NCBI RefSeq assembly: GCF_007655135.1
Contig: NC_045132.1
Span: 1,736,001 to 1,800,000, forward strand
DNA length: 64,000 nt
DNA from: Punica granatum
Lineage: Eukaryota > Streptophyta > Magnoliopsida > Myrtales > Lythraceae
Direction of reading: 5' to 3'
The notes beneath the pieces were generated by a model. That model made no database searches. It saw only the letters and a list, made by a program, of their open reading frames with translations, and was not told the DNA's origin. Position 1 is the stretch's first letter. Each line of letters opens with the position of its first letter. A program made the translations under genes and the position numbers. This document shows positions 40,579-53,854 of the stretch, one piece after another.

Positions 40579-43500
40579 TAAAAGTAAGACAATTTCGGTC
40601 GTGAGTAAGATTTGTAATCAGCTCTTTATAAAAATAAGAAAAGCATTCTTTCTAATTGTATGATCTTACACGGCAAACGATTCAATGAACGAACATTATT
40701 CATACCGCTATAATAGAGAGAACTAAGATAGCCCTAACCTACTGGGGGAGGAATTCTTCTCATAATCATGAAAATTTTTGCCAGTTTCAAGTTAAAATTA
40801 TTTCGCAAACCCACTTTGGAAGAATCTCACCCTCAGTATGACTGGCGAAAAAAATGTGAAGCAAATTTATGAGAAGCAAGTGGCTATGTCTCAAGAAAAA
40901 TATAAAGAGCTATGCCCCATCTTGGAAGACTCAATGTGCCAATTAAATAGATTAATTATAAGTTTGTCTTTTCATATTCTTGTGAAAATCATTTTGGTTT
41001 TGAAAAGCGACGTGGTATCACAATATTGCACGACTTGTCACGTTACTAGTGATGATATCACGAAAGGTCATGTAAGAGAACCCTCATTCGTCCCACGTGG
41101 TGCTTCTCGATGCGTCGCTGTAGCTTTTAATATTGTATATAAATAGATGCTTGTCTTTATAGTATCTAGAAAAGATACCTAATTAACGCTTTATATGATT
41201 TTAGGTAAATTCTACATTGTAACGTCAAATTATATTTCAAGGTGGAATGCTAGTTTTTTTTTAGTCCTTTTAAAATTAAAGACAAAGTTTTGACCCATAG
41301 ATCTTTTAATGGCGTCATAAATTCATCAGATCACATGTAAAGTACAATAAGATTAGATGATCGCTTAGGTGTTGATGACGTGTATATAAATTAAAACCGA
41401 CTTACATATCAATGACGTGTCGCTAATGTGTCCGGCTTATATTAGACTGGTTTTCTTTAAAAATCGATTTTTACAGTCCGATTTGGTGACGTGACTTTTT
41501 TCGATAGTTTTTCCTTAATTTTATTTATTTACCTTTTTCATTTTATGTTTAAAATTGGTAGTTTCAACAAATATTTGTTTCTCCTACATTTGCTATTTTT
41601 CTCCTCTCACACACACTCTCGCGTGCACGTTCTCCTGTTCTTTTTATCTTCATTTTATTTATCCTTTTCATCTTTTTATCTTTTCATCTTTTTATCTTTT
41701 TATCAAAACTCAACTCAACTCAACTCAAAATCCAAACACACTCTAATTGTCTCACGCTTAACTTCTATTTTATTTTAAAAACCCTTCATAAACGACACGA
41801 AATATACAATGACATGGATAAAATTCAATACATATAAAGAGCACGTTAAAAATATACTAAAAATTTCACATATATATATATATATATATATATCAAGCAT
41901 GAATATCCCCATTCTAAAGTGAACAAAAAATATGTAATTCCGCACATAGTGCGAATTAGTAATCTAGCTCAAATTAAATATCGGGTTCTTTTTGTCCTAC
42001 ACCGTTGTTTTCTATTACAAAATCAATAATACGAACATATTGAGAGAATAAGCAATTAATAATCTGGCCCTAGCCTGATTAATTAAAGGGGACCAAATAA
42101 AGAAAGCATTGTCTCATCAAATTATATCAAGAAAGTGACAACAAATCGATTGTATCCGACGGATGAATTTTGGTTATTCGTATTATTTTTTAGAGTTTCA
42201 AGTGAGAGGGAATCTTATGTTCTATTCGACATAATAAATCATATTTTTCACGGGCATAGAGCTGAGTCTCAAGACATGAGAAAAATACAAACATGACCAC
42301 AGAAAAGATGAAGATGCAAGAAAAAGACTATATATGATGAGTATTCTTTTCATGCATAGGGACTGTCGAAGATCGAACGGACCTGAAGCAGTTTTGCATC
42401 AAATTGGGATTACCTCATGCAGACTTATACAATTTGCAGGACCACGAAATAAGTGTCAGCTCGTACGTGTCATTTAAGGGCTCTCGTGGTCCATCGTTAC
42501 CAAACAATTGGTCAGAAGCCCTGCTCTTGTATCATTTAATGATCGGTTAGTTAATTATTCCTAACTACGTATATATTCCATTTTTCTTTTATTTTCCCCT
42601 TTGTGAAGATTATATGTGCTAGAGCGTCAGCTGTGCTAATGCATGATTAAACATAACTTTTTGTAATTGAGCTTGATATTTAATTAGACTCTCTAGTCCC
42701 ATGCTATGTGCGTCAAATTTTCAATTCTTTTCATATTGAATTTTCCTTAAAAAGGTGATTTCAAAAGAAAATAGAATTTAGACGACTTAAACGGGAAAAA
42801 AAGAAGAAGAGTGTTATATTAAAGTTAAAAAATTGATTTATTCACTCAAAGTAAACAAAGAAAAAGATAAGGATGAACGTTGGCACAGAAGCAACGACAT
42901 TGTGGGTAGAAAACCTTTTTCCTCTTTACTTTTCCCTTCCGAATTAGATAATTAATTAATTTTTATCATATATATGAGTCCTTGGGAGTTAATAAGTTTT
43001 ATGAAAAAAATTAAGGACGGCCTGTTTATAAAAAAAAAAATCACTATATCAATGTTGTTACTCTCTTTTTATCCAGTGTTGTTACTTTAACCATTTTTTC
43101 CTCTATATCAATGGTGGTAAATTTAAAATGATATTTTTTAATGGGTACAATTGGGAGAAAAAGTTCACATCAAATTCCTTCTTTTCCCTTTAATTAATAT
43201 AGATAAATAGTTGTACAATAGATGGCTCTGATTAGTTCAGTAATTATTTTGACACGTACGATATGTTTTACACTGTAATCGTCAAAGAGGACATAAGCAG
43301 CATATATGTTGTACTTCAATTAGTGTGGAGTGGGCCATAAACTCACCATTTTTTGGTCAATTAGCATAAAATTAGGCGCGACCTCGTGCGCATTATGCAT
43401 ATGCAAGAAAAGATTAACCAAATATAATTCATATGATATTTATGGAAAAACTTTTCAATTTATTGATACTTTTTTTTTCAGATTGCTTTTATAATTTATT

Positions 43501-44225
43501 CATAAATTGGTAAATTTTTTAATTTTTAGGAAAATATTTTATATTTATTTAAGAATTGAGAAGTTTTTTATGTATATTTTTAAATTTTTTAGTATAACAA
43601 TTGAGAATGTCATAATTTCGTCGGTAACATTATAATCTAGCTCTAAGCAGTCAACAAAGGCAATCAACCACGCGCTCTGATTTTCAAAAAGAGAAAAAGG
43701 TGTTGTCTTGGCACACTTCCTCATATTGCTCTCCTGTTTTTGTATATTATAATTAATAATGATTGATCCAAATTGTTTGTGCATTCTTGGACGGCTAATG
43801 ATTCATCTGTACTGTACATGTATGGCATAAATGAGGACCTTGAGGTTTCTTATTAAAATAAGAAAATGTCAAATGCTAACGCCAGTTGGGATCAAATTGA
43901 AATGAAAATATTGGAAAAGATTAGTCACATATATCCGTAATTTTCTTGGTAATAAAATTAAAATGGAATTCTTGTCTTCGAACCTATAGTCTTAGGACTA
44001 ATTCCATGTTTTTAAGAATGGTAATATTAGTTAAGATGAAAACTAATTATTCTCCAAATCTTATTTTCTTATATTTTTTGGGTGAAATTATTTTCTTATC
44101 ATTGATGGATAAATATTTTATCAAAATTGATTGGACAAATTTTATTTTCTAAACTAATAACGTCTAATGGCAAAAAAATATACATATGTTCATATTTTAC
44201 AGATTATGCTAGCTTTTTTGAGCGT
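40579..44225. other. AT-rich spacer right of the viral locus
   Basis: No gene is recognised; the frame 40838-41146 (102 codons) has no known domain. The stretch holds pyrimidine-rich sequence at 41580-41705 ending in an ACTCA tandem (41708-41727), a (TA)n run at 41871-41893, and a possible Helitron-like 3' end at 41941-41967 with a perfect CGCAC-ATA-GTGCG hairpin followed 10 bases later by CTAG. Confidence 0.45.
41941..41967 (+). mobile_element. Possible Helitron-like 3' end
   Basis: CGCACATAGTGCG is a perfect 5-bp stem with a 3-base loop, then AATTAGTAAT and CTAG. A short GC hairpin about 10 bases before a terminal CTRR is the known Helitron 3' signature. No 5' end was located. Confidence 0.4.
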
Positions 44226-44393
44226 GTATCATGGTATTCAAAAGTTCAATGGGTTTCATCCTATCCAATTCAAGCCAAGTGGACCAAGAGATAAAGCTCT
44301 CCCAACATGAATTTTCTTCATCCACAAGACTCGAATCGAAACCTTATTTAAGGAAAAATAAATGCCGAACCACTTGAGCTAACTACATTGGTT
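44226..44393 (-). mobile_element. SINE, minus orientation
   Basis: On the minus strand: A box TAGCTCAAGTGG, B box GATTCGAGTC, then body GGGAGAGCTTTATCTCTTGG, the same family as 31-213. This copy has the best-preserved Pol III boxes of the family in the window. Confidence 0.65.
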
Positions 44394-44454
44394 TCGAATT
44401 ATGCTTCTCAATTTACTTTTGTTGTTTTTCGTTTTTGTTTTGTCATAGCTGCCA

Positions 44455-44700
44455 GTAAAATCTATTGTTCCTCCCTGGCGTCAATTTCTCCCGACTTTTG
44501 GGACCTCAGCTGGGCCCATATTTAATAAAAAATAAATTCAACGTGCTATAATATCTTTGATTATTGGTCCCCCATATCTTACTGGGGCCAATATCATATT
44601 GCTCTCAAATTTCCTTGTATAAAAATTTGTTATTGGTCCCCCTTTTCTTACTGGGGCCAATATCATATTGCTCTCACATTTGCTTGTATAAACATTTGAA
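44455..44700. repeat. Dispersed repeat with internal 69-bp tandem duplication
   Basis: The segment 44461-44585 resembles 215-360. A 69-bp unit starting TTATTGGTCCCCC occurs at 44561-44629 and 44630-44698 with about six differences. It lies between a SINE on the minus strand and a SINE fragment on the plus strand. Confidence 0.75.
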
Positions 44701-44781
44701 CCGCATGCAAAACTCGTTTTTTTTTTTTGGTAAACTCGTTAAGAATTAACTATATAGGAAATATAAAGAAATGAAATCTTA

Positions 44782-44900
44782 TGAATGGGAAAAATTTATA
44801 CTGGAAGAGATTTACTTTATTAGTGGGTCTGTCTAACTCGAACTAGATTAGTCGAGTCCATTCAGCTAGTTTCCGAATACCATGATACACACTGAAAAAG
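44782..44900 (+). mobile_element. SINE 3' body fragment
   Basis: GAATGGGAAAAATTTATACTGG, then GAGATTTAC, AGTGGGTCTG, ACTCGAACTAGATTAGTCGAG and a CACACTGAAAAAG tail match the SINE body. The Pol III head is missing. Confidence 0.5.
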
Positions 44901-45579
44901 AATATAAAATAGAAAAAAAAGAAGAGAAACAATAACTCCAATATATAATTTAGAACCATTTGATTGGCCTCTTATTTATTTATTTTTTTAAATTCCAAAT
45001 GCCTCTAAGTAGGAGGTTAATTACGATTTTTCTTATGGATTTTGATGATTTTTTTTCTTTTTTTGGGTGAGATCACATGTTATTTTCAGCTTATTGGCTC
45101 CATCTGGACTTTTCCCTAGCAAGCTATGAGATTATTTAGTTTGAACTATCTATGGCGTGGCTAGGAAAAGCTAAAGTTTATGCATCATCAATGAATAGTG
45201 ATGACAGTGTTTGGACACTATATGTTAATTTCGTTCGTTGTCATGGGTCATATGTCCTATTTGATAATTTTCATCCTTTAGCTTAGGATGTTATGGACTT
45301 GTTTAAGTCCGTCCTCTTATGCTTGAACACGTTTTGAATTACATTAAATCAGGTTACGATTAACCTTTCGCAAATATGGCACCACGTTGTGTTTCCATAA
45401 TATACACGAACATGCATGTTTTATATAATCCTTAAGTCATTATAAATTAACCGCCGAAAAGAAAGTCATTATAAATTTCTATATAACTGAAAAAGTCTGA
45501 GATCAACTTATTTCATTTGAAGAGCGTAAAAGATTTACCCCATGCACATAATATCATATTTAACTCTGCTCTCAATATT

Positions 45580-46430
45580 ACATAGTCAGATCAACTTTTT
45601 ATCACAAATTGGCTTGCACTGTAAAAAGATAATTCAAATAAGGTACATGCATCACGAAACGTCGCTTTAAGAAATAGTAAAAGTTCTGCAATATCCAGCC
45701 TAAAAAATGTATATGACTTATTAATTTTGATCCCACAAATGAATTAAAAAGAAAAAAAAAACGTGGGCCAGCTAGCTAGGACACTTGTTCGGTTTTCTAC
45801 AATTAATGGGTTAGCAAATTTTAGTGTCTGGTCCTGGAAAATCATCGATCCCACGGATTTCAAGAGGGCTACGAAAGAGAGAAAATAGACACAGCAACGG
45901 CTTGCCCTTAACCGGGAGGTTCCTGTCAAGCTTTTTATACTACATTAATCGATACATCAAGTTGTGAAATAAAATTTCCGTGGCTTTCATGGGAAATAGA
46001 AAGTGAAAGAGATCGCAAAGAGGGAAAAGTTATTCATTTTTGCCGTAACATGGAAAGGACCAAACTGCGTACACGGGGACGCTTCGGAGTATCCAATTAA
46101 TTGAGCAGACTTCACTTGGTGAGCTTCCCTGCGGTATATATGACTGAGAGCACGTTATTTAAGTTCACACCAGACATGATTAGCTCGACGGTGATGTACT
46201 TAACGTATCTGATTTACGCTCGACAACTATAAGCAATCAATCAATCATCAATATAACATATGAGAAGTTATCTTAAGAAGATGTATAAATAAATCTTTGA
46301 GTGAGTTCATGTGATAAAATCAGAAACATTGTAGACACACCTATGTCATGAGTTGATGTAATTAAATTCTTCAAGAAAAAAAAAACTGAACTATGATGAA
46401 TTTTTTTAAAAAAATTAAGATTCTTTTGTT
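45580..46430 (+). repeat. Duplicated promoter-like segment, copy 2
   Basis: Aligns by eye with 8915-9640 in the same orientation over several hundred bases, including ATCGATACATCAAGTTGTG and GAGTATCCAATTAATTGAGC, and a TATA-like GCGGTATATATGAC at about 46131-46144. This copy has an extra insertion-like stretch around 45810-45890. No coding frame follows. Confidence 0.6.
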
Positions 46431-47639
46431 TTTTTTAAATTAAGATTCTTTTTTTAAAAAATTTTATAACCCATGGCAATATCATTAATAAAAGAATCTG
46501 GCAAAGAGCTAGCCAATGATTCACATTTTACAAAAAAGAATGACATTGGAAAGAAATTACCGAAGTACATATAGCAACACCATTGGAACAAAACTGCAGA
46601 GCTTGTTTTGTTGATGTTGATTTTTTTTTCCTGCGAAGCATATCCCCAATGCCTAAAGAGTAAGAAAAAGGTTAAGAAATACAGATCGAGGTAAAGAGAT
46701 TCCAGAGATATTGCTATAAAAGTGATCTAATACTAAAAAGGAATATTTTTTTTTTCTTCAGCAAAAAAGGCGAATAGTCGAAGAAGCAAGTGTGGCCCAA
46801 GGAACATGCAGGTTCAACGAGCCAATTAGCTTGCACAAATATGCCCCTCCCTACGGTTTTGTTGGATCGCAACATGCTAATCTCTCACAAGTATCCGTCT
46901 GTTGGAGTCGACTACCGAAGTACTATAAATGGAGCACAAGGCCCCATCCCCCGACATGATTTTAGGAAAATATAACAACTTTTAGGATGATATTGTCATT
47001 ATTTCAAACAGGAATGACACCTAAAGTTTAGGCATTTTTGGTGGAAAAAGTTTAGGTCCTTTTATTTAAGTTCATCTAATTTAATATATTTTTATGACCT
47101 AATCAACCTCATATATTCACAAGATATTTTTATAGTTGTTTGGTTCGATACCTAAAGTTTGCGGATCGGTTAGCTAAATCAGGAGTTAATAGAACCTCTG
47201 ATTTTTTTGGTTGCATGTGATCTCTCTACTTGTAATCCTCATATCCTTGCGTCTTCTCCGCTCTTTCCAATTCCATCCTCATATTTTGGTTTTTTGGTTG
47301 CAGGAGTTATTTTAGGGTTTCATCTTCCAAAAGTATTAGCCAAGGCCAAAAGTTACTTTCGGATTTCATCGCGACTTTACAAAGTAATGCATCTAAAATG
47401 ATCTCTTTATGTCACTAATTTGCATTCCAGAGTGCTATAGATGAGGATCGAGTCTGATATTATAAGTAACATATATGTATCCATATTCTAGAAGTACTAA
47501 TACCCGAAGATTCTTTAAAAATAATCCACCTAAAAAAAAAGAAAAAGAAAGAAAACAATGTATCATCACTCTATCGAAGAATCAATGATTTCTAATGAAT
47601 CGACTAATATTTGAAAAATGAATTGAATAAGTGGAATAT
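46431..47639. other. AT-rich spacer
   Basis: No gene is supported. Two short plus-strand frames (46790-46975 and 47207-47401) have no recognisable domain; the first ends in VDYRSTINGAQGPIPRHDF, which could be a relic, but I cannot place it. Confidence 0.35.
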
Positions 47640-49760
47640 ATAATAAGTCATTGCTATCTCCGCCCAGAAATTCTCATGTCATGGATTCTATACCGACCAC
47701 TCTGGAAGGTTTCCAATGCCCTTTTGTCCTAAAAAATTTCTAGTTTTATTAAGAGGGCTCATGTCATATATATGATCTACACAAGACAGTCGTGACGAAC
47801 TTTTCATCGAATCATCTTTCCTTTCAAATATCAAAGAAGTAGCTTTAACATGACTCTTTTGATTAGTACCGACTTTAATTTCTTTTTTTAGTAGACGTGT
47901 TTTAATTAATTCACATTTGAGTGTGAACTTGATCTTGATTATGAGATAATTCTAATGGAATTCACACTATATGTAAAGTTTCAATGATTTATCTAATATT
48001 TAATATTTGCAATGTTCATGCACATTGACGTGTTAAGATTTAATCCGTGCTTTAAGATCTATCTCAAGTTCATGACAAAATATAAAGAACCACAAGTCCA
48101 TGCATGCAATAATTTCTTCTAATTAGCATGCTTGTCCTTTTCTTGAGGAACATTTCTAACATTTTTTTTTGGCTGTCAACGGTGTCCGGTGCCGTAGCAA
48201 CTGACTAGTCCACCGGACAATATATTGTACGGCCTAGGGCCCACTATTAAACTCCATATGCCGACCCCCGAGAGAATCGAACCATGAACCAAACTACTGT
48301 TTATTGTCAGTTTACCAGTGAATTCAATCCGTTATTGGTAACATTTCTAACAGTAGCCTCCTTGGATTGGCAATTATTATCAGCTTCAGCTAGTTTATTG
48401 AAGGATGTCAGAACACATTTTTTTTTTGTCGTTGTCACTCTATAGTATAATAAGAGTCCTAGAGTGATTCGCGGCCGTCACCGTTCACACTTGATTGCAG
48501 CCATCGGACCATTCGATCACAATGCATTAATCGAGATTGGGATTGCGTCATATCATGGCCGTTGGATGTCCTCTTTGTGAATCCATTATTGATGTGCCAT
48601 AGTACGTAATACCGTGTTATCTTAGAATTTTTTTTAATAATAATTAATCAAATATTGATTGTATAAAAAAAAAACAAGAAGAAGAAGATTCCAAACGGAC
48701 ACGTGTACGGATGTTAAGACATATCGTTTTTTTTTTAAAGAACTGTTGTGTGGTGGACGATGAGAGTCGAATCAAAGCCCAAGACATATTTTTGAGGACT
48801 TCTTTTCATTGTTTATTACTTTGAGATCATCATTTTCAAAGTTTGTTTTTATTCGGTTACGAGAATGTTTAAAGATTTAATATTATGAAATAAACCTTTT
48901 AATATAGTTAATAAAAGAATATTGATATATTTACTATGAGAATCAAATATATAATCTCTTGATTGATAGACTAAAGTACCATTATAACGTACTCACTTGC
49001 TCTTTGTTTATAAAGGTAACTAGGAGCTGACAGTCATTTGGACCCAAACATTAGCACAAAATCTCATACCCATAACCTAAAATTTAAAATTTGTTACCAG
49101 TGTACGAATTGAAAGAGAAAAGAATCATATTTGATTTGTTCAGTGTTCAGAGAATCAGAATCAGTCATGAAATTTAAAATATAGTAAGAGAATTTCTCCT
49201 TAGGCTCCGTATTGTTCATCAATATGTGTAGGCGCGTACCCTCCCTAAGTGAATTCTATTATCAGCTTTTTATAAGTAATATTTTTATTAATTTATTGAT
49301 TTAATACATGAATTCTATAAATGTAATTAAGGATTTATATTAAGCCAAATTCATTACCATAAAAAAGTATATGTATAATACCTTTCCTTGTGACCATTTT
49401 ACAATAAAATTTAAGTAAATTGATTAATTTATAAAATAGTCAAATGAATAATTAAATAAATGGAAAATTTTGAAGAAACTGATGTTAATAAGAAAGAGGA
49501 AGGTGTGATAGTGGAGAGAAAATAGAGGATATGAGATGGGTGGAAAAGAGAGATGGTGGGTGGTGGATAGTTACATTTTATCATTTTACCATTATACCTT
49601 TCATCCAATGATTATTGTAAATTCAAACGTTTGCAATAAGGGTAATATCCAAAAGAGAAAGTTAGTTGGAGAATTTTCTTCTCACATATAGTAATAATAG
49701 GTATATAATACGAGAAGGAGAGATCAGTGGCTCTTCATCTATATCTTTCATTCTTGGGTT
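47640..49760 (+). repeat. Diverged segmental duplication, copy 1
   Basis: Blocks match 61020-62120 in the same order: CTATCTCCGCC, CAAGACAGTCG, a TGGCAATTATTATC.G.TTC block, CTTTGAGATCATCA and CAGAATCA.TCA. Copy 1 is longer through insertions, including the SINE at 48162-48339. No coding frame is conserved between copies. Confidence 0.6.
48162..48339 (-). mobile_element. SINE with 13-bp target-site duplication
   Basis: Flanked by perfect direct repeats AACATTTCTAACA at 48149-48161 and 48340-48352. Read on the minus strand it has a B-box-like GGTTCATGGTTCGATTCTC, a GC-rich 3' body (GGCCGTACAATATATTGTCC) and an A-tail (the T run at 48162-48170). It differs from the family at 31-213. The paralogous sequence near 61600 lacks it, so insertion followed duplication. 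Confidence 0.85.
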
Positions 49761-52140
49761 GGATCATTCGAAGTAAAACACTCCAATCTATCTGTATATA
49801 GTAATTTAGACTACTATCGCAACAGCTCTCTCTTTTTTTATAAGAGCCATCCACGTAAGCTTATGGAGAGAACTTTTCTCTATGATTTTGATTTGCACCA
49901 TTTGATATTCAGAAACTCAATGGGTTCTGACAAATCTAGGTTCAAGTCTGGGTGATCTTCAAATATATTAGTTACATGGATGTATATGCTTTCTTTATAT
50001 AAAACTTCTTTTGGGTAACGAATGGACATTTTGTTGTGAGAAGAGCGATTTCAAAATTTACATTTTGCAATGGTCTAAATAGGTGGACATGCGTAGGTAA
50101 GGTATGTCCTAGAATGATTATGATGGGTTGATATAGATGTGAGTCATTGAAGAGAACTTTTCAGCATTTCTGATGAATTATTGTCTACAGAAATTTCATC
50201 TACGATGAGTTCAAGAGTTTTTTACAAAATATTCATAAGAATTCCATCTGACTATATGTCAAAATATTTTATAAATAAGATATTGTTCAAACAACTTACG
50301 AATGAAAATTTTGTCAGAAATAGGCTAGAAAGTTCTCGCCAAAAATATTTTTTAAAAATGAAAATATTTGTTGATGAAATTTCTATCGGAAACATTAAAC
50401 AAAAATAGGACTCATGAATTTGTATTTTTCTTGCAGAAAATGAATTTCTTGGAATAAGGTCACTCACCATCAGGTTATTTAGTACAATTTCCAACATTAT
50501 AATTTTTTAAACTATAATTTCCAACAAAATGCAAATTCTATTTGACTTCACAAAATATTCAAATTAGGAAAACCAAATATTTCGCCAAAAAAAGTAGAAA
50601 TTCATTTTTTTCTTTTTCGAATATTTTTGAAAATTTTATATTTAAAAACTAATTATTAGTAAGATTTTCGAGAGAAAAAAAAGTGGGGATATCCAACGGA
50701 ACATTCAAAAAAAATATATATAATTCATGAAAAAGAGGAGACTACACTGATCATTAAAATAAGGCCAAATATTTCCTTTTAGTCCACTAGCTTTAACTTC
50801 TTTTATGTTTTCCTTCACTTTCTTTATTTTTTTTTTCTTATTTCGGTTCGCTGCCTTTGGTATTTTTTCTATCTTCATCTTTGAGTAACTTTTACCATTA
50901 ATTATGTTGAGATGGCGATCCATGTCAAATGACACGTGGTAATTTTGTGTTCTCATTGAAGCAAACGGACTAACGAACCGACTCTATTTTATGTCCGGTT
51001 CAGAGCCCTATAACACTCGTAAGATACATTTACCACTTCTCTTTCACACGATCAGAATTTTCCCTGTTCAATTGGTCATCCTTTTTGTGGTCGACGCTCC
51101 TCCCCTTGAGGTCTTCGGAGTTCCAGTAACAAGGTCAAATCAAGACGACATATATGATAACCCCCCACCCCCACCCCCACCCCCACCCCCCTCCCTCTCG
51201 AAGCACGAAGTACCTTGCAAGACCGAGACCAGAGAGGTAGAGGATCACAAAAAAAACATGGAGGAAATCAGGAACGAGAACAAATAGAATGAATGAATGA
51301 TATGTTTTGACTTTGCTTCCATGGTTGTGAATCGAGATTAGGGTTTTAAATGGGTTTAAGGGTAAAAAACTGGGGGATCTTGATTGATTTCAAGCCTTTC
51401 TTCTTGACAGGACTTTCGCTCTGTGGTAGAGTTATTTGGGCGTGATTATAACAGAGCACGAATTCTCCCTTCGTTTTGGGGTTTTGGGTCTGTCTTAATG
51501 CCCAACTTAGCCAAAGGTTCTTCATTTCGCTGCTTGCTCAGCACAAACACATATACACACACACACGCATATATATTTGATATATTATTAATGTCCGCCA
51601 TATTCAGATCCATACCAACCAAATGCCTGAGCTCAAGATTGAGATGCTGTCGGTGGGTTCCTCTCAGCCTCAGTTCCGGCGAGCAGAGGAGCGAATCTTA
51701 GAGCAAATTAAAGAGAGCCAAAATCACCAACTTCAGTTACTTAATCGGGTCAAACTCTGCCTTTCTTTCTTTGATTTTTATCCTAAAAAACACCCCCGTA
51801 AAGTGCTCACAGCAGCTGCGAATTCCTTCTCCCAAAACTTTAATCTTCTCCTGTGAATCCCCAAATTCTCATCCAACAACAGAGCAATTAAGACCGAGAT
51901 CTACCTTCCCAGCATTCGAAAATCTCCCAATTGCTAAGATGAAGAAAAATAGACCATGAATATCAAGGAGCAGATCTGTTGAATAGAGTCACCTACCTCC
52001 AGTATATAATAAAAAAAGCTCCCATTGCCTCCTCGTGTTATACCGTTTTAGTTTCCATCACGCTTACTCAATTTTATCGTTATTTTTCATATTATTCCAC
52101 GTACCTATTTCTATATTTTATATAGAAGTATGATAAGTTT
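49761..52140. other. Spacer with unresolved gene-like exon candidate
   Basis: Mostly AT-rich. A C-rich (CCCCCA)n run at 51163-51191 could form G-quadruplex or i-motif structures. At 51623-51749 a plus-strand frame reads MPELKIEMLSVGSSQPQFRR followed by a charged helix and ends at CGG|GTCAAA, a possible splice donor. I cannot link it to a family or find flanking exons, so it is not called as a gene. A (CA)n/(TA) run lies at about 51551-51580. Confidence 0.35.
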
Positions 52141-52149
52141 TTCTAATTT

Positions 52150-53260
52150 TTAATATTTTAAAAATGACCATGTTCTCTCGTGACTTTTTCTTGCACATTT
52201 TCAGCTCGTGAATTATATATATATACCGGTTCCTTCTATTCAATGTTCATTTTCGACGTTTTATTGCCTCACATATCTCTTAACCAAGTTAGCCTTTCAT
52301 CACAGGTACGTTAGTTCTATTATTATTTTATAACGATTTAAAATTTTAAAATTTCGTTGCACCATATATTCGTTTTCAACGTTTTTTGTCCAAACATGTT
52401 CATATATTTTTTGTCTCATCACTATAAATCATGTGACTATTTTCAAAATTTCTTGTTTCCTCAAATTTTGTTCAAAAAATACTTGTATCCTTCGTGAATT
52501 TCTACCTTTCGTTTCAAATCTTTTACTCGCACACATTTGGTGTGTTCTGTTAGTATGACTTTTTCTCACACACTTTCGACTCTCTATTCATCGCTCATTC
52601 ACAACATTCATTGCCTCACATGTTCTATCATATATTGCCTCAGTCGAGTTAAATTTTGTACATCTCTTCTAAAGTACGACCCTTCCTTAAGTGTTTCTTT
52701 AACATTTTTTTTTCTTTTTTGCCCTTGGTAAATTAATAATAATATTATTTGACCCTTTAATCGAATAATACGAATACTACTAAACATCGTATATTTTCAA
52801 TAGCATGGCATCCTTTCATTCGTTTTAATAGAAAAACTAACTTTCGATTTCAATGTACCATTTTCACACTTCTTTACTATAAAAACTAGCTAGCATGGTT
52901 TTTTTTCATAATTATTCACTCTGGCATACACATGAAATATCTTCTCCATTTAACGCTCATAGTTCCCCTATCCTCTTTCCTATTTACATTTGTAGCTTTT
53001 TCTATTTTCTCTTTCGATTTTTAATTACTTATCCTTTTAATTATTCTTATTCTTTGACATTGCTAATCGTTGGAAAAAAATTTCTCGCATTCTCTTTCTA
53101 GGCACCATTTCATATTTTTTTCACTATAAAAACTATATAGCATGTTCTTTCTCATAAGTATTCATTCTAATGAACGTATTAAATATGAAATAACTTCTCC
53201 ATTTAACGCTCATAGTTCCTCTTTCCCTTTTCCTATTTACATTTGTATCGATGGATTTTA
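52150..53260. repeat. Diverged tandem duplications
   Basis: The stretch 52857-53000 is repeated at 53103-53247 (blocks TTCACTATAAAAACTA.ATAGC, CTTCTCCATTTAACGCTCAT, CCTATTTACATTTGTA). Looser copies of a TTCATTTTCGACGTTTTATTGCCTCACAT-type motif recur near 52245, 52370 and 52590, suggesting an older array with units of roughly 150-300 bases. Confidence 0.6.
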
Positions 53261-53854
53261 AAAATTTATATTAAGAATTTTTAAAAATTTATTTCATAGA
53301 TGGATATTTTTTATGAGCTATTGACATATATCCTATGATTAATTCCTTTCAAAAATATCGAAAAAATTCAAACAATTTTTCGATGAACTTTTCAAAATTT
53401 ATATTTGTTTATTCAAAAAAATTATCTAAGCTATTATGTCATCAATAACTTGTTTCAAAGTCTCAACGAATTTTTTTCTTGGGGTTTTATGGATACAAAA
53501 GTATACATTTCGGAGAATAAAAAAGAAATAAAAAGTAGAATAGTTTCAAAGAAAAAAGATACTATATCATTAATTTCTTTTTTAAAATTTTTTTTTCTTA
53601 TCTCAGATTTCTCCTTCTCTCCCCATTCATAGTCTCTGCTTTTTCTTTTGTCCACAGACATCAGCTACCGTTATATCCATTGCCACTATAGTGTCTGCCA
53701 TTACCACCTGCTAACGATTTTTCAAAAGCTTAGAGTCATCATGCTGTCAATGTCCTATCTTCAGCTCTAAGTACATTTTCATTCTTACTCCTCAAGGGTA
53801 TGTTCGTAAAAAGGGATAGATAAGTTACTTCCAATGTAAATCTAATATCGATTA
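53261..53854. other. AT-rich spacer
   Basis: No gene or element boundary is supported apart from the LARD-like LTR start at 53855. Confidence 0.4.
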
